Positions 9,350-19,625 of a stretch of 64,000 bases of DNA are shown one piece after another. The stretch is from Gemmatimonadota bacterium. Lineage in GTDB: Bacteria; Gemmatimonadota; Gemmatimonadetes; Longimicrobiales; Gaopeijiaceae. Numbering within the stretch: the first letter of the stretch is position 1; each line of letters starts with the position of its first letter. Position numbers and translations under genes: made by a program. The notes under the pieces are model-generated. The model worked only from the letters and a program-made list of their open reading frames with translations. It did not search any database and was not told the DNA's origin. Location of the stretch: NCBI GenBank assembly GCA_022571515.1, contig JACZXQ010000004.1, positions 96,395 through 160,394 on the forward strand, given 5' to 3'.

Positions 9350-9488
9350 GTCGGGACCAAATCCGCCTTTCCTGGGGTGCCGACGCGCCGTTCGTGTGTC
9401 CGCGCGTCTTGTGCGGCATGCGCCCCCCACATCAGCTTGACGACCCATCCACATACACCGTTGGCAACCAAGCATGAAGAGGCTCCCC

Positions 9489-12383
9489 ATGAAAACTCTC
9501 GCTGGCTCGTTTTCGCTCTTGCTCTTCGCAATGGTCCTAGGTGCCCCGCTCGCGGCGCAGAGGAAGGCCCTCGAGCACGAGGATTACGCGGTATGGAACC
9601 GCATTCGGGGCCAGCAACTCTCGACCGACGGCCGTTGGCTGCTGTATTCGTTGGTTCCGGGCGACGGGGACGGCGAGCTGACCGTGCGCACGGTAGAATC
9701 CGACCGCCGATTCACCCGTGCACGCGGGACCGACGCACACTTCACCAACGACAGCCGCTACGTCGTCTTCACAATCGCGCCTGAAGAAGAGGCCGTGAAA
9801 GAGGCCGACCGGGAGAGTGTGCCCAAGAACGAGCAACCCAAGGACTCCATCGGCATCATGGACCTACGCTCGGTCTTCCCTGCCGGAGGAGGCGTGACCT
9901 CGGAGCACTTCACGGCGGAGCGAGTGCAGTCGTTCAAGCTCCCTGAGGACGCCGCGGGCTTTGTGGCGTATCTCCTGGAAAAGCCCGTGCCCGATGAAGC
10001 GGATGAAGGGGATGAGGAAGCCACCTCGCCCGAGCGGCCTCCACGCGGCCAGCGCAGCGGTGATGACGAGGATGAGGAGGATGACGACGACAAGGCCGAG
10101 GGCACGGTTCTGGTGCTGCGAGTGCTCGCGACCGGAGAGGAACACCGTTACGAACACGTAACCGACTATCTGTTCTCGGCGGACGGTGAGCGACTCTACT
10201 ACTCGGCGTCCAACGAGGATGGCACCGCTGACGGGGTCTATGCGGTCGAAACGGCCACCGGCGAGGCCACTCCAGTGGTCACCGGCGAAGGGGAATACGA
10301 ACAGTTGGCGCTAAACGAGGAGGGCCGCAGCGTGGCGTTCCTCTCGAATGCCCCCGACTGGGACGCCGACCAGCCGGCATTCACGCTGTTCGTAGACGGC
10401 GAGGCGAGAGCCACCGAGGGCGGCGCGGGCATCCCCGACGGCTGGTGGATCAACGAGCGTGGCGACGTTTCGTTCTCGGAAGACGGCTCGCGTGTCTTCT
10501 TCGGCACATCGCCTCGACCGGAGCCCGAGGAAGACGAAGAAGATGACGACGACGATGAGGAGGTCGTACTCGACATCTGGAACTGGAAGGACCCCTACAT
10601 GATGCCCATGCAGCTCCTTCAGGCAGAATCGGAGCGCAATCGGAGCTTCATGGCGGTCACGCACGTCGACGGCGGGCCGTCCGTCCAGTTGGCCACACAG
10701 GAGATTCCGAACGTGTCGGTAGGACGTGATGGCGACGCTGACGTCGCCCTCGGAACCACCGATATTCCCTATCGCCAGCTGTTGTCGTGGGATGGGCGCT
10801 ACAACGATCTCTACATCATCGACGTCGAGACCGGCGCCCGCGAGCGTGCCGTGGAGGCCCTGAGAGGGCGCGGCCAACTCTCACCGGGGGCCAAATACCT
10901 GTATTGGTGGAACGGTGCTGAGATGGCTTGGTTCGCCATGAACGTAGAGGATGGCGAATTGGTCGAGATCTCCGCGGGCATCCCCCATCCGGTGCACAAT
11001 ATCCTGAACGACGTGCCCCAGGCACCCAGGCCAGCAGACCAGGCGGTCTGGACGGAGGACGATGAGCGTGTCCTGATCTACGACCGCTACGACATCTGGC
11101 TCGTCGACCCGACCGGGCGGGAGGCGCCCCGGAACGTGACCGAGGGCGTAGGCCGTAGCGAGGGCATCAGGTTCCGGTACGTGCGCGAGGACTCGGACGA
11201 GGAGGCGGTCGACCTGGACCGGAAGGCGCTGCTGTCCGCCTTCAACCTCACGACCAAGCAGGACGGCTATTACCGTGACCGTCTGGGCCGCAACGACCGG
11301 CCACAGCGCCTTGTCATGGGCGACTTCGACCTCTCGAGCCCGACGAAGGCCGAAGATGCCGACGTCGTGATTTTCACTCGCCAAACCTTCACGGAGTTCC
11401 CGGACCTCTGGACCAGCAGTTCAGACTTCTCCGACATGACGCGCCTGTCCGATGCGAACCCACAGCAGTCGGAGTACCGCTGGGGCACAGCGGAGTTGGT
11501 CGAGTGGAACTCGAACGACGGGGTGCCCCTGCAGGGGATCCTCTACAAGCCTGATGGCTTCGATCCCACGCAGAAGTACCCGATGATGGTGTACTTCTAC
11601 GAACGGATGTCCGACCGGCTGCACCGCTACACCGTTCCGGCCGCGGGCAGCTCATCGATCAACTATTCGTTTTACGTGAGCCGGGGATACGTACTTTTCA
11701 TTCCCGATATTCCGTACGAGATCGGGCACCCGGGAGAGAGCGCGATCGACGCAGTCATCCCGGGCGTGCTCTCGGTGGTCACCAAAGGATTCATCGACAC
11801 CGACAAGATCGGGGTACAGGGCCACTCCTGGGGCGGCTACCAGATCGCCCACATGATCACGCGCACCAACCTGTTCGCAGCGGCGGAAGCCGGCGCTCCG
11901 GTGGTCAACATGACCAGTGCGTACGGCGGAATCCGTTGGGGGAGTGGCAGGGTGCGGCAGTTCCAGTACGAGCGCACGCAGAGCCGAATCGGTGGATCGC
12001 TCTGGGAGCGTCCTCTCGAGTTCATTGAGAACTCCCCTCTGTTCCAAGCGGACAAGATCCAGACTCCATTGTTGATGCTCCACAACGACAAGGATGGCGC
12101 GGTGCCCTGGTACCAGGGGATCGAGATGTTCTCGGCGATGCGGCGCCTCGGCAAGCCTACGTGGATGCTCAACTACAACGGTGAGGCTCACGGGCTGCGC
12201 AAGGAACAGAACCGGAAAGACTGGGCAATCCGTATGCAGCAGTTCTTCGACCATTACTTGATGGACGCGCCCCCAGCCGTGTGGATGGTGCGCGGCGTTC
12301 CGGCTGTGTTGAAGGGCCGGACGCTCGGCCTGGAGTTGGTGACCAAGCCTATCAGTGAGCAACCGGATGGTGGTGGCCGCTAG
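9489..12383 (+). CDS. S9-family prolyl-oligopeptidase-type peptidase, secreted
   Basis: 964 aa. Signal peptide ending near A-A-Q, then a beta-propeller-like region and a C-terminal alpha/beta-hydrolase peptidase domain with G-H-S-W-G-G-Y (nucleophile), H-N-D-K-D-G (Asp) and N-G-E-A-H-G (His). Residues ~180-200 and ~345-355 are Asp/Glu-rich low-complexity insertions, probably surface loops. I prefer the ATG at 9489 because AGAGG sits 7 nt upstream; an in-frame ATG at 9474 lacks an RBS. Likely degrades proline-containing peptides outside the cytoplasm. Confidence 0.9.
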   Translation: MKTLAGSFSLLLFAMVLGAPLAAQRKALEHEDYAVWNRIRGQQLSTDGRWLLYSLVPGDGDGELTVRTVESDRRFTRARGTDAHFTNDSRYVVFTIAPEEEAVKEADRESVPKNEQPKDSIGIMDLRSVFPAGGGVTSEHFTAERVQSFKLPEDAAGFVAYLLEKPVPDEADEGDEEATSPERPPRGQRSGDDEDEEDDDDKAEGTVLVLRVLATGEEHRYEHVTDYLFSADGERLYYSASNEDGTADGVYAVETATGEATPVVTGEGEYEQLALNEEGRSVAFLSNAPDWDADQPAFTLFVDGEARATEGGAGIPDGWWINERGDVSFSEDGSRVFFGTSPRPEPEEDEEDDDDDEEVVLDIWNWKDPYMMPMQLLQAESERNRSFMAVTHVDGGPSVQLATQEIPNVSVGRDGDADVALGTTDIPYRQLLSWDGRYNDLYIIDVETGARERAVEALRGRGQLSPGAKYLYWWNGAEMAWFAMNVEDGELVEISAGIPHPVHNILNDVPQAPRPADQAVWTEDDERVLIYDRYDIWLVDPTGREAPRNVTEGVGRSEGIRFRYVREDSDEEAVDLDRKALLSAFNLTTKQDGYYRDRLGRNDRPQRLVMGDFDLSSPTKAEDADVVIFTRQTFTEFPDLWTSSSDFSDMTRLSDANPQQSEYRWGTAELVEWNSNDGVPLQGILYKPDGFDPTQKYPMMVYFYERMSDRLHRYTVPAAGSSSINYSFYVSRGYVLFIPDIPYEIGHPGESAIDAVIPGVLSVVTKGFIDTDKIGVQGHSWGGYQIAHMITRTNLFAAAEAGAPVVNMTSAYGGIRWGSGRVRQFQYERTQSRIGGSLWERPLEFIENSPLFQADKIQTPLLMLHNDKDGAVPWYQGIEMFSAMRRLGKPTWMLNYNGEAHGLRKEQNRKDWAIRMQQFFDHYLMDAPPAVWMVRGVPAVLKGRTLGLELVTKPISEQPDGGGR

Positions 12384-12418
12384 GAGATCTGAAAACCCCG
12401 GTGGGGGTGTGGTCTGCT

Positions 12419-12928
12419 CTACGCCCCCGCCGGCTCCTTGAAGAACGCGCGGTAGTGCCACGAATCGCGCGCAGGCCGCTCCCAACCCCCCTCTCGCACC
12501 TGGGAGAGGCGCGTCACGGTGTTGTCGAACACCACCGTGTCCGCACCGATCTGACCGGCCTCCGCCAGGGCTTTGAACTCCGCCCTGGTCACGCGCCAGA
12601 CCTCGCCGTCCTCCAAGTACCAGACCGCGGTATGATCCACGATCGCGACACCGAGGCGCCGCTGTTCGTCCTTGAGCACCTGCACCATCGCATCGATGGA
12701 GCAGCCCGACGGGGGCTCGGAGGCCTCGTCCACTGCAACGAGCAGAAACCTCCCGTGCCGCCAGTCACGACCGCATCTGAGGGCGTGGCCGTGCGCCGCC
12801 CACACATCGAGGAATCTGTCGACGACCGCCAGGAAGCTGGCCTCCTCTGAGGCCGAGAACCCACCGCTCACACCGAACACCCAAACCCGCGATGCGTCCG
12901 GCAGCTGATCGAAGTCAATGCGTGACAT
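12419..12928 (-). CDS. Conserved hypothetical protein (often mislabelled ABC transporter ATPase)
   Basis: 169 aa, no signal peptide and no membrane segment. The pattern W-A-A-H-G-H-A-L, R-F-L-L-V-A-V-D-E and S-G-C-S-I-D belongs to a small conserved family sometimes annotated as ABC transporter ATPase, but there is no Walker A or B motif, so that name is not supported. Function unknown. Its ATG overlaps the TGA of the AI-2E permease gene by one base, so the two are coupled. Confidence 0.75.
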   Translation of the reverse strand: MSRIDFDQLPDASRVWVFGVSGGFSASEEASFLAVVDRFLDVWAAHGHALRCGRDWRHGRFLLVAVDEASEPPSGCSIDAMVQVLKDEQRRLGVAIVDHTAVWYLEDGEVWRVTRAEFKALAEAGQIGADTVVFDNTVTRLSQVREGGWERPARDSWHYRAFFKEPAGA

Positions 12929-14091
12929 CAGGCCACACCAGCCTCACCCGTGCGCTCGGGAACGTCCGGAGACGACTCCACGACCGAGTCGTCGAGGGGC
13001 GGTGGGGGAGCCGTACCGGCGGCCCTCGCCATGGCCAGGCGCGCTTGTGGCGGGCTCTTGTCGAGCAGGACCGCCACCCAGCGCAGATCTTCCGTGTTCT
13101 CCAACATGATTCTCACGACCATGGTCAGCGGCACGGCAAGCAAGGCGCCGATGGGGCCCCAGACCCATGCCCAGAAGATCAACGACAGGATCACCACCAG
13201 CGTCGACAGCCCCAAACGCCGACCCATCAAGTTGGGCTCGATGAGGTTACCGAAGACCATGTTGATGAACAGGTATCCGGCCAACACCAGGACCGAATGC
13301 CCGAAGTTGCCGAACTGTACGAGGCTCAGGAAGAGCGCGGGAATCACGGCCAGAATCGAGCCGATCGTCGGCACATAATTGAGGACGAACCCGATGAGCC
13401 CCAAAAGCACGGGGAAGTCGAGACCCAGGACCCACGCCCAGGTCCCGATCAGAAGCCCGGTAACCAGGCTCACCGCAGTCTTGATGCCCAGGTAGATCTG
13501 GACCTCGCGGATGATCTTGGTCATGCGCCGGCCGCTGCCGACCGAGGGGCGCATGATCGCCCGCAGCTTGTACGGAAAAACCGTAGCCTCCGCGAGCATG
13601 AAGACCATCATCAAAAGGATCAGGAACGTTCTGGAGACGAAGCTTCCCGCCTGACGGACGGCTCCCCCGAGGAAGTCGAAGACCACTCCGGACTCGATCA
13701 CGTCCAGGGTCAGATACCGGTCCACAGCAGTACTCCCCAACAGCTCGTTCCTGCGAACCCACTCGACTGCGCCTTCGCCTAGCTGCGCGAGGTTCGTCCG
13801 ATAACCGTCGAGCCGCGGCTCCAGCTCCGAGAACGACTGAACGGTCAGCAGAACCAGCACGCTGAACGAGGTGACCGTGACAAGCACCGTGACCACGATG
13901 GACACCCACGGCGGGACGTAGCGTTGCAGCCAGAACATGATCGGCAAGCTCATCACGGCGAGGAACAACGCGAGCGCGAACGGAAGCAGGATGGGCGCAC
14001 CGAACCTCAGTCCGGCTATGACCACCACCAATGCCGCCGTAACCAGGAGCGCGCGGGCGCCCGAAGTTTCAGCTTTGTCGAGAATCATCAC
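12928..14091 (-). CDS. AI-2E family transporter (PerM/UPF0118)
   Basis: 387 aa membrane protein. About seven to eight hydrophobic segments: a pair at residues ~15-60, one at ~65-90, a long periplasmic stretch, then a cluster from ~165 to ~340 with the family-typical N-Y-V-P-x-[IL]-G-S-I and the final [11 protein letters not shown] segment. Homologues export AI-2 or act as Na+/H+ antiporters; the substrate here is not predictable. A hydrophilic Pro-rich tail of ~40 residues follows the last helix. First gene of a two-gene transcript. Confidence 0.88.
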   Translation of the reverse strand: MMILDKAETSGARALLVTAALVVVIAGLRFGAPILLPFALALFLAVMSLPIMFWLQRYVPPWVSIVVTVLVTVTSFSVLVLLTVQSFSELEPRLDGYRTNLAQLGEGAVEWVRRNELLGSTAVDRYLTLDVIESGVVFDFLGGAVRQAGSFVSRTFLILLMMVFMLAEATVFPYKLRAIMRPSVGSGRRMTKIIREVQIYLGIKTAVSLVTGLLIGTWAWVLGLDFPVLLGLIGFVLNYVPTIGSILAVIPALFLSLVQFGNFGHSVLVLAGYLFINMVFGNLIEPNLMGRRLGLSTLVVILSLIFWAWVWGPIGALLAVPLTMVVRIMLENTEDLRWVAVLLDKSPPQARLAMARAAGTAPPPPLDDSVVESSPDVPERTGEAGVA

Positions 14092-14274
14092 GATGTTCCG
14101 TTTCCACCGGTAGGTGGCACTTCACGTTGGTCTGTGCCCCTCAAGGTAGCCACCCCGCACGACGAATGCCCCTTTTCTTACGAACGCCCACCGGTTTTCT
14201 TCCAGCGGCGGTACGACCGGTCCAATCGTGTGATCATCCGCCGTGCAAGCCGCATGCCGGACGCAGGAGCGCCC

Positions 14275-14652
14275 ATGCCTGAACACCCTTCAACGCCGCT
14301 GGTTCCGATTCCGGACGACGATCGCGGATTACTCGCGGAATGCCGTGTCGATACGTTCCGATCCGGAGGCAAGGGCGGGCAGCATCAGAACGTGACAGAG
14401 AGCGGCGTTCGCCTCACACACCTGCCCACGGGCATCGTGGTCACGAGCAGGCAGGACCGGAGCCAGCACCGAAACCGGCAAATCGCGCTGGATAGGTTGC
14501 GGCACCGGCTCGAACAACAAAACGCCGGGAAGCGGCGACGAATCAAGACAAGAATTCCCGCTCACGACCGTCGGCACCGACTGGAGGAGAAGCGCAGGCG
14601 TTCGCAAACCAAACGTTCCCGCAGAAATCCGCGCCTGGACGGGCCCGAATAG
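14275..14652 (+). CDS. Peptidyl-tRNA hydrolase of the RF-1/ArfB (PrfH-like) type
   Basis: 125 aa. The domain carries the release-factor G-G-Q motif in the series [11 protein letters not shown], then the conserved [10 protein letters not shown]. No codon-recognition domain precedes it. The C-terminal ~35 residues are strongly basic, as in ArfB, whose tail enters the empty mRNA channel of stalled ribosomes. Probable role: rescue of stalled ribosomes by hydrolysing peptidyl-tRNA. The start at 14275 follows AGGAG by a normal distance; an upstream ATG at 14254 is less likely. Confidence 0.82.
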   Translation: MPEHPSTPLVPIPDDDRGLLAECRVDTFRSGGKGGQHQNVTESGVRLTHLPTGIVVTSRQDRSQHRNRQIALDRLRHRLEQQNAGKRRRIKTRIPAHDRRHRLEEKRRRSQTKRSRRNPRLDGPE

Positions 14653-14685
14653 GCCCCGTATCATTGGCAACGTTGGACCCCCCCC

Positions 14686-15858
14686 ATGTTGGCGCGCGAA
14701 GGGCACCACCACTTGGAGGACGCTTTGGAGGCCGACACGATTCGAGCCCTCCTGATCGACGACGACCAGGGGGACTTCGAGATGACGAGAGCCATTGCCA
14801 GCAAGATCGAGAACCCCGCCATCCAACTCGACTGGGTCTCGACGTACGAAGAGGGCCGTGATGCCTTCGAGGCTGGCGAGCACGACATCTACATCGTCGA
14901 CTACTTCCTTGAGGACCGCACCGGAATCGACCTGCTCAAAGAGGCGAGCCGGCAGCGGCTCAAGGCCCCCGTTATCATGCTCACAGGCCGTGGAAGTCAC
15001 GAGGTGGACAAGGAGGCCATGCGGGCCGGCGCGGCCGACTACCTGGTGAAGGGGGAGATCGACCCCCAGATCCTCGAACGCACGATCCGTTACGCCCTAG
15101 AAAGCGCCCGATCCCGTGCAGCTCTCAAGGAGAGCGAAGAACGGCACCGCAGCATGTTCGATCACCTCCCTATCGGCCTTTATCGCTGCACCTCGGACGG
15201 TCACTTCCTCGACGCCAACCCCGCGCTCGTCCGCATCCTGGGCTACCCGGACCCAAAGACGCTCGAGAAGTCGTATGCGTCCCTCCTTTACCTCAACCCT
15301 GCGGATCGGCCGGCATTCAAGGAGGAGTTGGAGCGGTACGGGGTGGTGCGCGGCTTTGAAACAACACTAAAACGCCTCGATGGCTCCGAGATCCGTGTGC
15401 GCAACACGGCCCGCGCACACCGTGATTCCAGTGGGGAGATCGCCTACATCGAGGGAGCCGTCGAAGAGGCTGCGGATACGGCACAGGCTGCCGAAGCCGC
15501 CCGGTACCGGGCCCTGTTCAGTGTGGCGCGCCAGGCTGCGTTGGTGGTTGCCGACGACGGCACCGTGATGGAGGTGAATGACGTCTTTACGCAGACCTCA
15601 GGCTATCCCTTGGCCAGCGTGGTGGGCGCACCCTATTCGGATTTCTGGGACGAAGAAGATGTCGACATGGTCGACCAGGAGTTCCGCGCGGCCATGTCTC
15701 CCGAGGCCAAGCCCACTACGGCCGAGCGCCGGTTCGTGACGAGTGACGGTGAACGCCTCTGGGCCACGGTCACCACCGTGCCGGTCCTTACCGGACCAAA
15801 AGCGGGCTGCCAGGTCATTGTGCTGCTCGACGACCTCTCGGAGGTGCCGGAGGGCTGA
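14686..15858 (+). CDS. Response-regulator receiver protein with two PAS domains
   Basis: 390 aa, cytoplasmic. Receiver domain at ~18-140: acidic pocket L-I-D-D-D, phospho-acceptor Asp in I-V-D-Y-F, T in M-L-T-G-R-G and K in V-K-G-E. A short helix leads to a PAS domain (~150-260, H-F-L-D-A-N-P-A) and a second PAS (~275-385, G-T-V-M-E-V-N-D). No histidine kinase, GGDEF or HTH domain follows, so it probably acts through protein contacts with a kinase encoded elsewhere. The exact start is uncertain. Confidence 0.85.
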   Translation: MLAREGHHHLEDALEADTIRALLIDDDQGDFEMTRAIASKIENPAIQLDWVSTYEEGRDAFEAGEHDIYIVDYFLEDRTGIDLLKEASRQRLKAPVIMLTGRGSHEVDKEAMRAGAADYLVKGEIDPQILERTIRYALESARSRAALKESEERHRSMFDHLPIGLYRCTSDGHFLDANPALVRILGYPDPKTLEKSYASLLYLNPADRPAFKEELERYGVVRGFETTLKRLDGSEIRVRNTARAHRDSSGEIAYIEGAVEEAADTAQAAEAARYRALFSVARQAALVVADDGTVMEVNDVFTQTSGYPLASVVGAPYSDFWDEEDVDMVDQEFRAAMSPEAKPTTAERRFVTSDGERLWATVTTVPVLTGPKAGCQVIVLLDDLSEVPEG

Positions 15859-15891
15859 TCCAGCCCCTCGCGACGCTCGCGGATTCTCAAG

Positions 15892-15965
15892 TGGGCCCGG
15901 CTGGACTCGAACCAGCGACCCTCGGATTATGAGTCCGGTGCTCTAACCAGCTGAGCTACGGGCCC
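15892..15965 (-). tRNA. tRNA with CAU anticodon (Ile2 or elongator Met)
   Basis: 74-nt cloverleaf on the minus strand: 7-bp acceptor GGGCCCG/CGGGCCC, D-arm with AGCTCAGCTGG, anticodon loop CTCATAA and T-arm with GGTTCGAGTCC. The 3' CCA is not encoded. The anticodon is CAT. The anticodon and T-arm sequences resemble tRNA-Ile2, whose C34 is changed to lysidine by TilS, but elongator Met cannot be excluded by eye. Confidence 0.93.
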
Positions 15966-16087
15966 TACGATTGTGCGGCAAAGGTAGCCCTTGAGCCGCG
16001 GCTTAGGTAGAATCTCGGCACGCCACAGGCCGGCTGACAAAGTAGCTTGTATCGTTCACCGGGATCTTACCTCTTCGGCAGGACCGC

Positions 16088-17431
16088 ATGAAAGTAATCA
16101 TCGTCGGCGCGGGCAAGGTGGGTTTCCACCTGGCCGAGCGTCTCTCCGAACAAAATCAGGATGTGGTGGTGATCGAGTCCGATCCCGATCGGGCCGAGGA
16201 GACCTCCGACCAGCTCGACGTCATGACGATCGTCGGGAACGGCGCCTCCCTTCCTGTGCTGGAGCAGGCAGGTGTGCGGGGCGCCAACATTCTGATGGCG
16301 GTGACCAGCAAGGACGAGGTCAACATGATCGCCTGCCTCGCCGCCGCGCGCATGGGCGTGGGCTACACCATCGCGCGCGTGAGCAACCCCGAGTATCACG
16401 AGAGCGGTAGCGTCTTGTCTCAGGACACTCTGGGCATCGACCTCATGATCAACCCTGCCCGCGAGAGTGCGTGGGAGACGTTCCACCTCCTGAGAAGCCC
16501 CGCGGCCACCGACGTGGCTTCGTTCGCGAACGGCCGCCTTCAGCTCCTCGGGCTCATGGTCAAAGAGGGCGCACCCGTGGCCGGCAAGACGTTGGCTCAA
16601 CTCGGCCGGGAACTCGAGGGCACGCACTACGTGCTCACCGCCATCCTTCGCGACCAGGAAACCATCATCCCGACCGGTACGACACGCATCGAGGCCGGAG
16701 ACCAGGTGTACCTGCTCTCGCTCACGACCGAGGCGCACCTGATCCCGCCCTTGGCGGGCTACGAGGAGTACAAGCTCAGGCGCGTCATGATCGCGGGCGG
16801 CAGCCCCGAGGGGGCTTACCTCGCGGAGATCCTCGCCCAGTACCACATTGAAACCACCATCATCGAGCGCGACCGCAAGCGGTGCCTCGAGCTCGCCGAA
16901 GCGCTTCCCAAGGCGCTGGTTCTGAACGGCGACGCCACGGATCTCGAACTCCTCGAACTCGAGGGTGTGGCGGGCATGGACGGCTACCTCGCGGCGACGT
17001 CCTCCGACGACACGAACATGCTCTCGAGCCTGATCGCCAAGCAGGCCGGCGCGAAGAAGGTCGTGAGCTTGATCAGCGAGTTCGACTATCTGCCCCTGGC
17101 CTCCAAGGTCGGCATCGACGCCGCGGTCTCGCCCAGAATCTCGGCCGTAAACGCGATCCTCCGGTACGTGCGTCGGGGCCGGGTGACGAGCGTCGCCACC
17201 CTCAAGGGCATCGACGCGGAGACCATTCAGTTCACCGTCACGGAAAACTCCCAGGTGGCGGGCAAAGCCCTCAAGGATCTGGCATTCCCCAAGGGCAGCC
17301 TGATCGGCTCGATCATTCGCGGCGACGACCTGATGATTCCGCGCGGCGACAGTGTGATCCGGCCCGGAGACGAGGTCATCGTCTTTGCTCTGCCGGACGC
17401 GATCTCCGAAATCGAGCGGGCCTTCGAGTAA
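16088..17431 (+). CDS. trkA: Trk potassium uptake regulator TrkA
   Basis: 447 aa peripheral protein gating TrkH. It has two tandem RCK modules: RCK_N with the nucleotide-binding V-G-A-G-K-V-G (~residues 5-11) and Asp/Glu of V-V-V-I-E-S-D, a TrkA_C domain at ~140-220, then a second RCK_N (from ~233, A-G-G-S-P-E-G in place of the usual GGG-x-x-G) and a second TrkA_C. The length is normal for a double-module TrkA. The TAA overlaps the ATG of trkH (TAATG), a strong operon. Confidence 0.95.
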   Translation: MKVIIVGAGKVGFHLAERLSEQNQDVVVIESDPDRAEETSDQLDVMTIVGNGASLPVLEQAGVRGANILMAVTSKDEVNMIACLAAARMGVGYTIARVSNPEYHESGSVLSQDTLGIDLMINPARESAWETFHLLRSPAATDVASFANGRLQLLGLMVKEGAPVAGKTLAQLGRELEGTHYVLTAILRDQETIIPTGTTRIEAGDQVYLLSLTTEAHLIPPLAGYEEYKLRRVMIAGGSPEGAYLAEILAQYHIETTIIERDRKRCLELAEALPKALVLNGDATDLELLELEGVAGMDGYLAATSSDDTNMLSSLIAKQAGAKKVVSLISEFDYLPLASKVGIDAAVSPRISAVNAILRYVRRGRVTSVATLKGIDAETIQFTVTENSQVAGKALKDLAFPKGSLIGSIIRGDDLMIPRGDSVIRPGDEVIVFALPDAISEIERAFE

Positions 17432-18900
17432 TGTCTCTCAGGCACGTGGCCAACGTAGTCGGCCTCCTGCTGGTCTTCGTCGCGGTCGCCATGGCCGGTG
17501 CCGGCGTGGTCTCGTGGATCTATTCGGACGGCGTGACCGGAGCATTCTTTCTCTCGGCCCTGATCACCCTGGTTGTTGGACTCGCCGCATACGGCTTCAC
17601 GACAGTCTCGCATGACATCACGGTTCGCGAGGGCTACGCGATCGTAACGTTCGCCTGGACCGCAATGGGGCTCTTCGGCGCCCTACCCTTCCTGCTCTCA
17701 GGAACTGCGGACTCGGTAGCCGGCGCCATCTTCGAATCCATCTCCGGTTTCACCACGACGGGTGCAACGGTATTCACCAACGTCGAGGCCCTCCCCGAAG
17801 GCATACTTTTTTGGCGAGCCCTGTCACACTGGCTGGGCGGCATGGGGATCATCGTGCTCGTGATCGCAGTGCTTCCCTTCCTCGGGGTCGGAGGGATGCA
17901 GCTCTTCAAGGCCGAGGTGCCCGGCCCGACGCCCGAGCGGCTGCGCCCACGCATGACCCAGACCGCCAAGCTGCTGTGGCTGGTGTATGTGGGGCTGACC
18001 GGGGCCCAGGTCCTGCTCTACATGGCGGGTGGAATGAACGCGTTCAACGCCGTGACGCACGCGTTCGCCACGCTGGCCACCGGTGGCTTCTCCACCATGA
18101 ACGACTCCCTGGCCGGGTTCGACTCGGCCTACATCCAGTACGTGACGATCCTGTTCATGTACTTCGCGGGAATAAACTTCACGCTGCACTTCTACGCGTT
18201 CTCGGGGAAGCCCGTTTTCTGGAGAGACACCGAGTGGCGCTTCTACAGCGCCCTGATCCTCGCTGCGGCGGTGCTGCTCGCCGCGACGAACCTCGCGACT
18301 GGCGCGTATGCGGACGGGGGCGGAGGACTCGAGCGCGCTGTGCGCGAGGGGCTCTTCCAGGCCACCGCCATCACGACCACGACCGGTTTCGTGAGTGCGG
18401 ATTTCCAGGTCTGGCACCCCTTCGCGCAGGTGATCCTCTTCGTGCTGCTGTTCACGGGAGGCATGGCCGGATCAACGGGCGGCGGCGTGAAGATCATGCG
18501 GGTGCTGTTGCTCATCAAAGCCACGGCGATCCAGCTCAAGAAGCACCTCCACCCCAAAGCGATCCTGTTGGCCCGAGTCGGATCTCGCGTGGTGAGGGAG
18601 GACGTTCTCGCCAACATCGTGGGCTTCGTGATCCTCTACGCGCTGCTCGTGCTGGCAGGCGCTCTCGTCATGGGATTCCTGGGGATGGACTTGCTCACGG
18701 CGCTCGGCGCGAGCATTGCCACGGTGGGTAACATCGGCCCCGGGTTGGGTAACGTCGGCCCGACGAACAACTACGGTTGGATGTCCGGAAGTGCCCTCAC
18801 GGTGCTGAGCTTCCTGATGATCGTGGGGAGGCTGGAGATCTACACCGTGCTCTTGCTGTTCCACCCGGGCACCTGGAAGGCCCGCCGCAGCTTCAAGTAG
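17431..18900 (+). CDS. trkH: Trk potassium channel subunit TrkH
   Basis: 489 aa integral membrane protein forming the K+ pore. All four half-helix/filter loops are visible: G-F-T-T-T-G-A-T, L-A-T-G-G-F-S-T, T-T-T-T-G-F-V-S and A-T-V-G-N-I-G-P-G, each with the filter glycine; between them lie the paired transmembrane helices of the M1-P-M2 repeats. G-G-G-V-K at ~351 lies in the intramembrane loop region. Coupled to trkA by overlapping stop and start codons. Confidence 0.95.
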   Translation: MSLRHVANVVGLLLVFVAVAMAGAGVVSWIYSDGVTGAFFLSALITLVVGLAAYGFTTVSHDITVREGYAIVTFAWTAMGLFGALPFLLSGTADSVAGAIFESISGFTTTGATVFTNVEALPEGILFWRALSHWLGGMGIIVLVIAVLPFLGVGGMQLFKAEVPGPTPERLRPRMTQTAKLLWLVYVGLTGAQVLLYMAGGMNAFNAVTHAFATLATGGFSTMNDSLAGFDSAYIQYVTILFMYFAGINFTLHFYAFSGKPVFWRDTEWRFYSALILAAAVLLAATNLATGAYADGGGGLERAVREGLFQATAITTTTGFVSADFQVWHPFAQVILFVLLFTGGMAGSTGGGVKIMRVLLLIKATAIQLKKHLHPKAILLARVGSRVVREDVLANIVGFVILYALLVLAGALVMGFLGMDLLTALGASIATVGNIGPGLGNVGPTNNYGWMSGSALTVLSFLMIVGRLEIYTVLLLFHPGTWKARRSFK

Positions 18901-18909
18901 CGCCGTAGC

Positions 18910-19548
18910 TCAGATCGTGCCGAACAGCCGGTCCCCTGCATCCCCCAACCCAGGCAGGATGTAGCCCTTGTCGTTCAGTTCACGGTCCAGAGCCGCAGTG
19001 TAGATGGGCATGCTCGGGTGGTCAGCGTACATACGCTCGACACCCTCGGGCGCGGCCACCAAGCACATGAACCGGATGCTCACCGCACCTCGCTCCTTGA
19101 GCAGCGTCACGGCCGCCGATGCCGAACCCCCGGTGGCCAGCATAGGGTCCAGCACGATGAAGGTCCGGTCCCCAGGGTGTGGCGGCACCTTGCAGTAGTA
19201 CTCGACCGGCTCGAGCGTCTCCTCGTCGCGGTAGAGGCCGATGTGACCCACGCGCGCACTTGGCACGAGCCGGAGGATGCCCTCCACCATGCCGAGTCCG
19301 GCCCGCAGGATCGGGACGAGCACCAGCTTCTTTCCCTTGAGGCGCTGACACGTTACTCGCTCGAGAGGGGTCGTGACCTGTACGTCCTCCAGCTGGAGCG
19401 AGCGAGTGACCTCGAAGGCCATGAGCATGGCGATCTCGTCCACCAACTCCTTGAAGCCCTTCTTGGGCGTATCGACGCTTCGAAGGTGCGAAAGCTTGTG
19501 TTGAATGAGCGGGTGGTCGAGCACCGTGAGGTTGGGAAATTCTGTCAT
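18910..19548 (-). CDS. upp: Uracil phosphoribosyltransferase
   Basis: 212 aa cytosolic salvage enzyme making UMP from uracil and PRPP. The PRPP loop is [12 protein letters not shown] and the uracil-binding end is [12 protein letters not shown]. Normal length. Convergent with trkH, the stops 10 bp apart. Confidence 0.95.
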   Translation of the reverse strand: MTEFPNLTVLDHPLIQHKLSHLRSVDTPKKGFKELVDEIAMLMAFEVTRSLQLEDVQVTTPLERVTCQRLKGKKLVLVPILRAGLGMVEGILRLVPSARVGHIGLYRDEETLEPVEYYCKVPPHPGDRTFIVLDPMLATGGSASAAVTLLKERGAVSIRFMCLVAAPEGVERMYADHPSMPIYTAALDRELNDKGYILPGLGDAGDRLFGTI

Positions 19549-19625
19549 GCCGACAGGTTACGCCCTCGACCCCGCGCGTGAAAGGTCCAGGGGAAGGCGG
19601 TAGGCAAACGATACGCTCTCTATCT

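Noticed and set aside
12419..12928. ABC transporter ATPase
   Set aside because: Homologues bear that name, but Walker A, Walker B and the C-loop are all missing.
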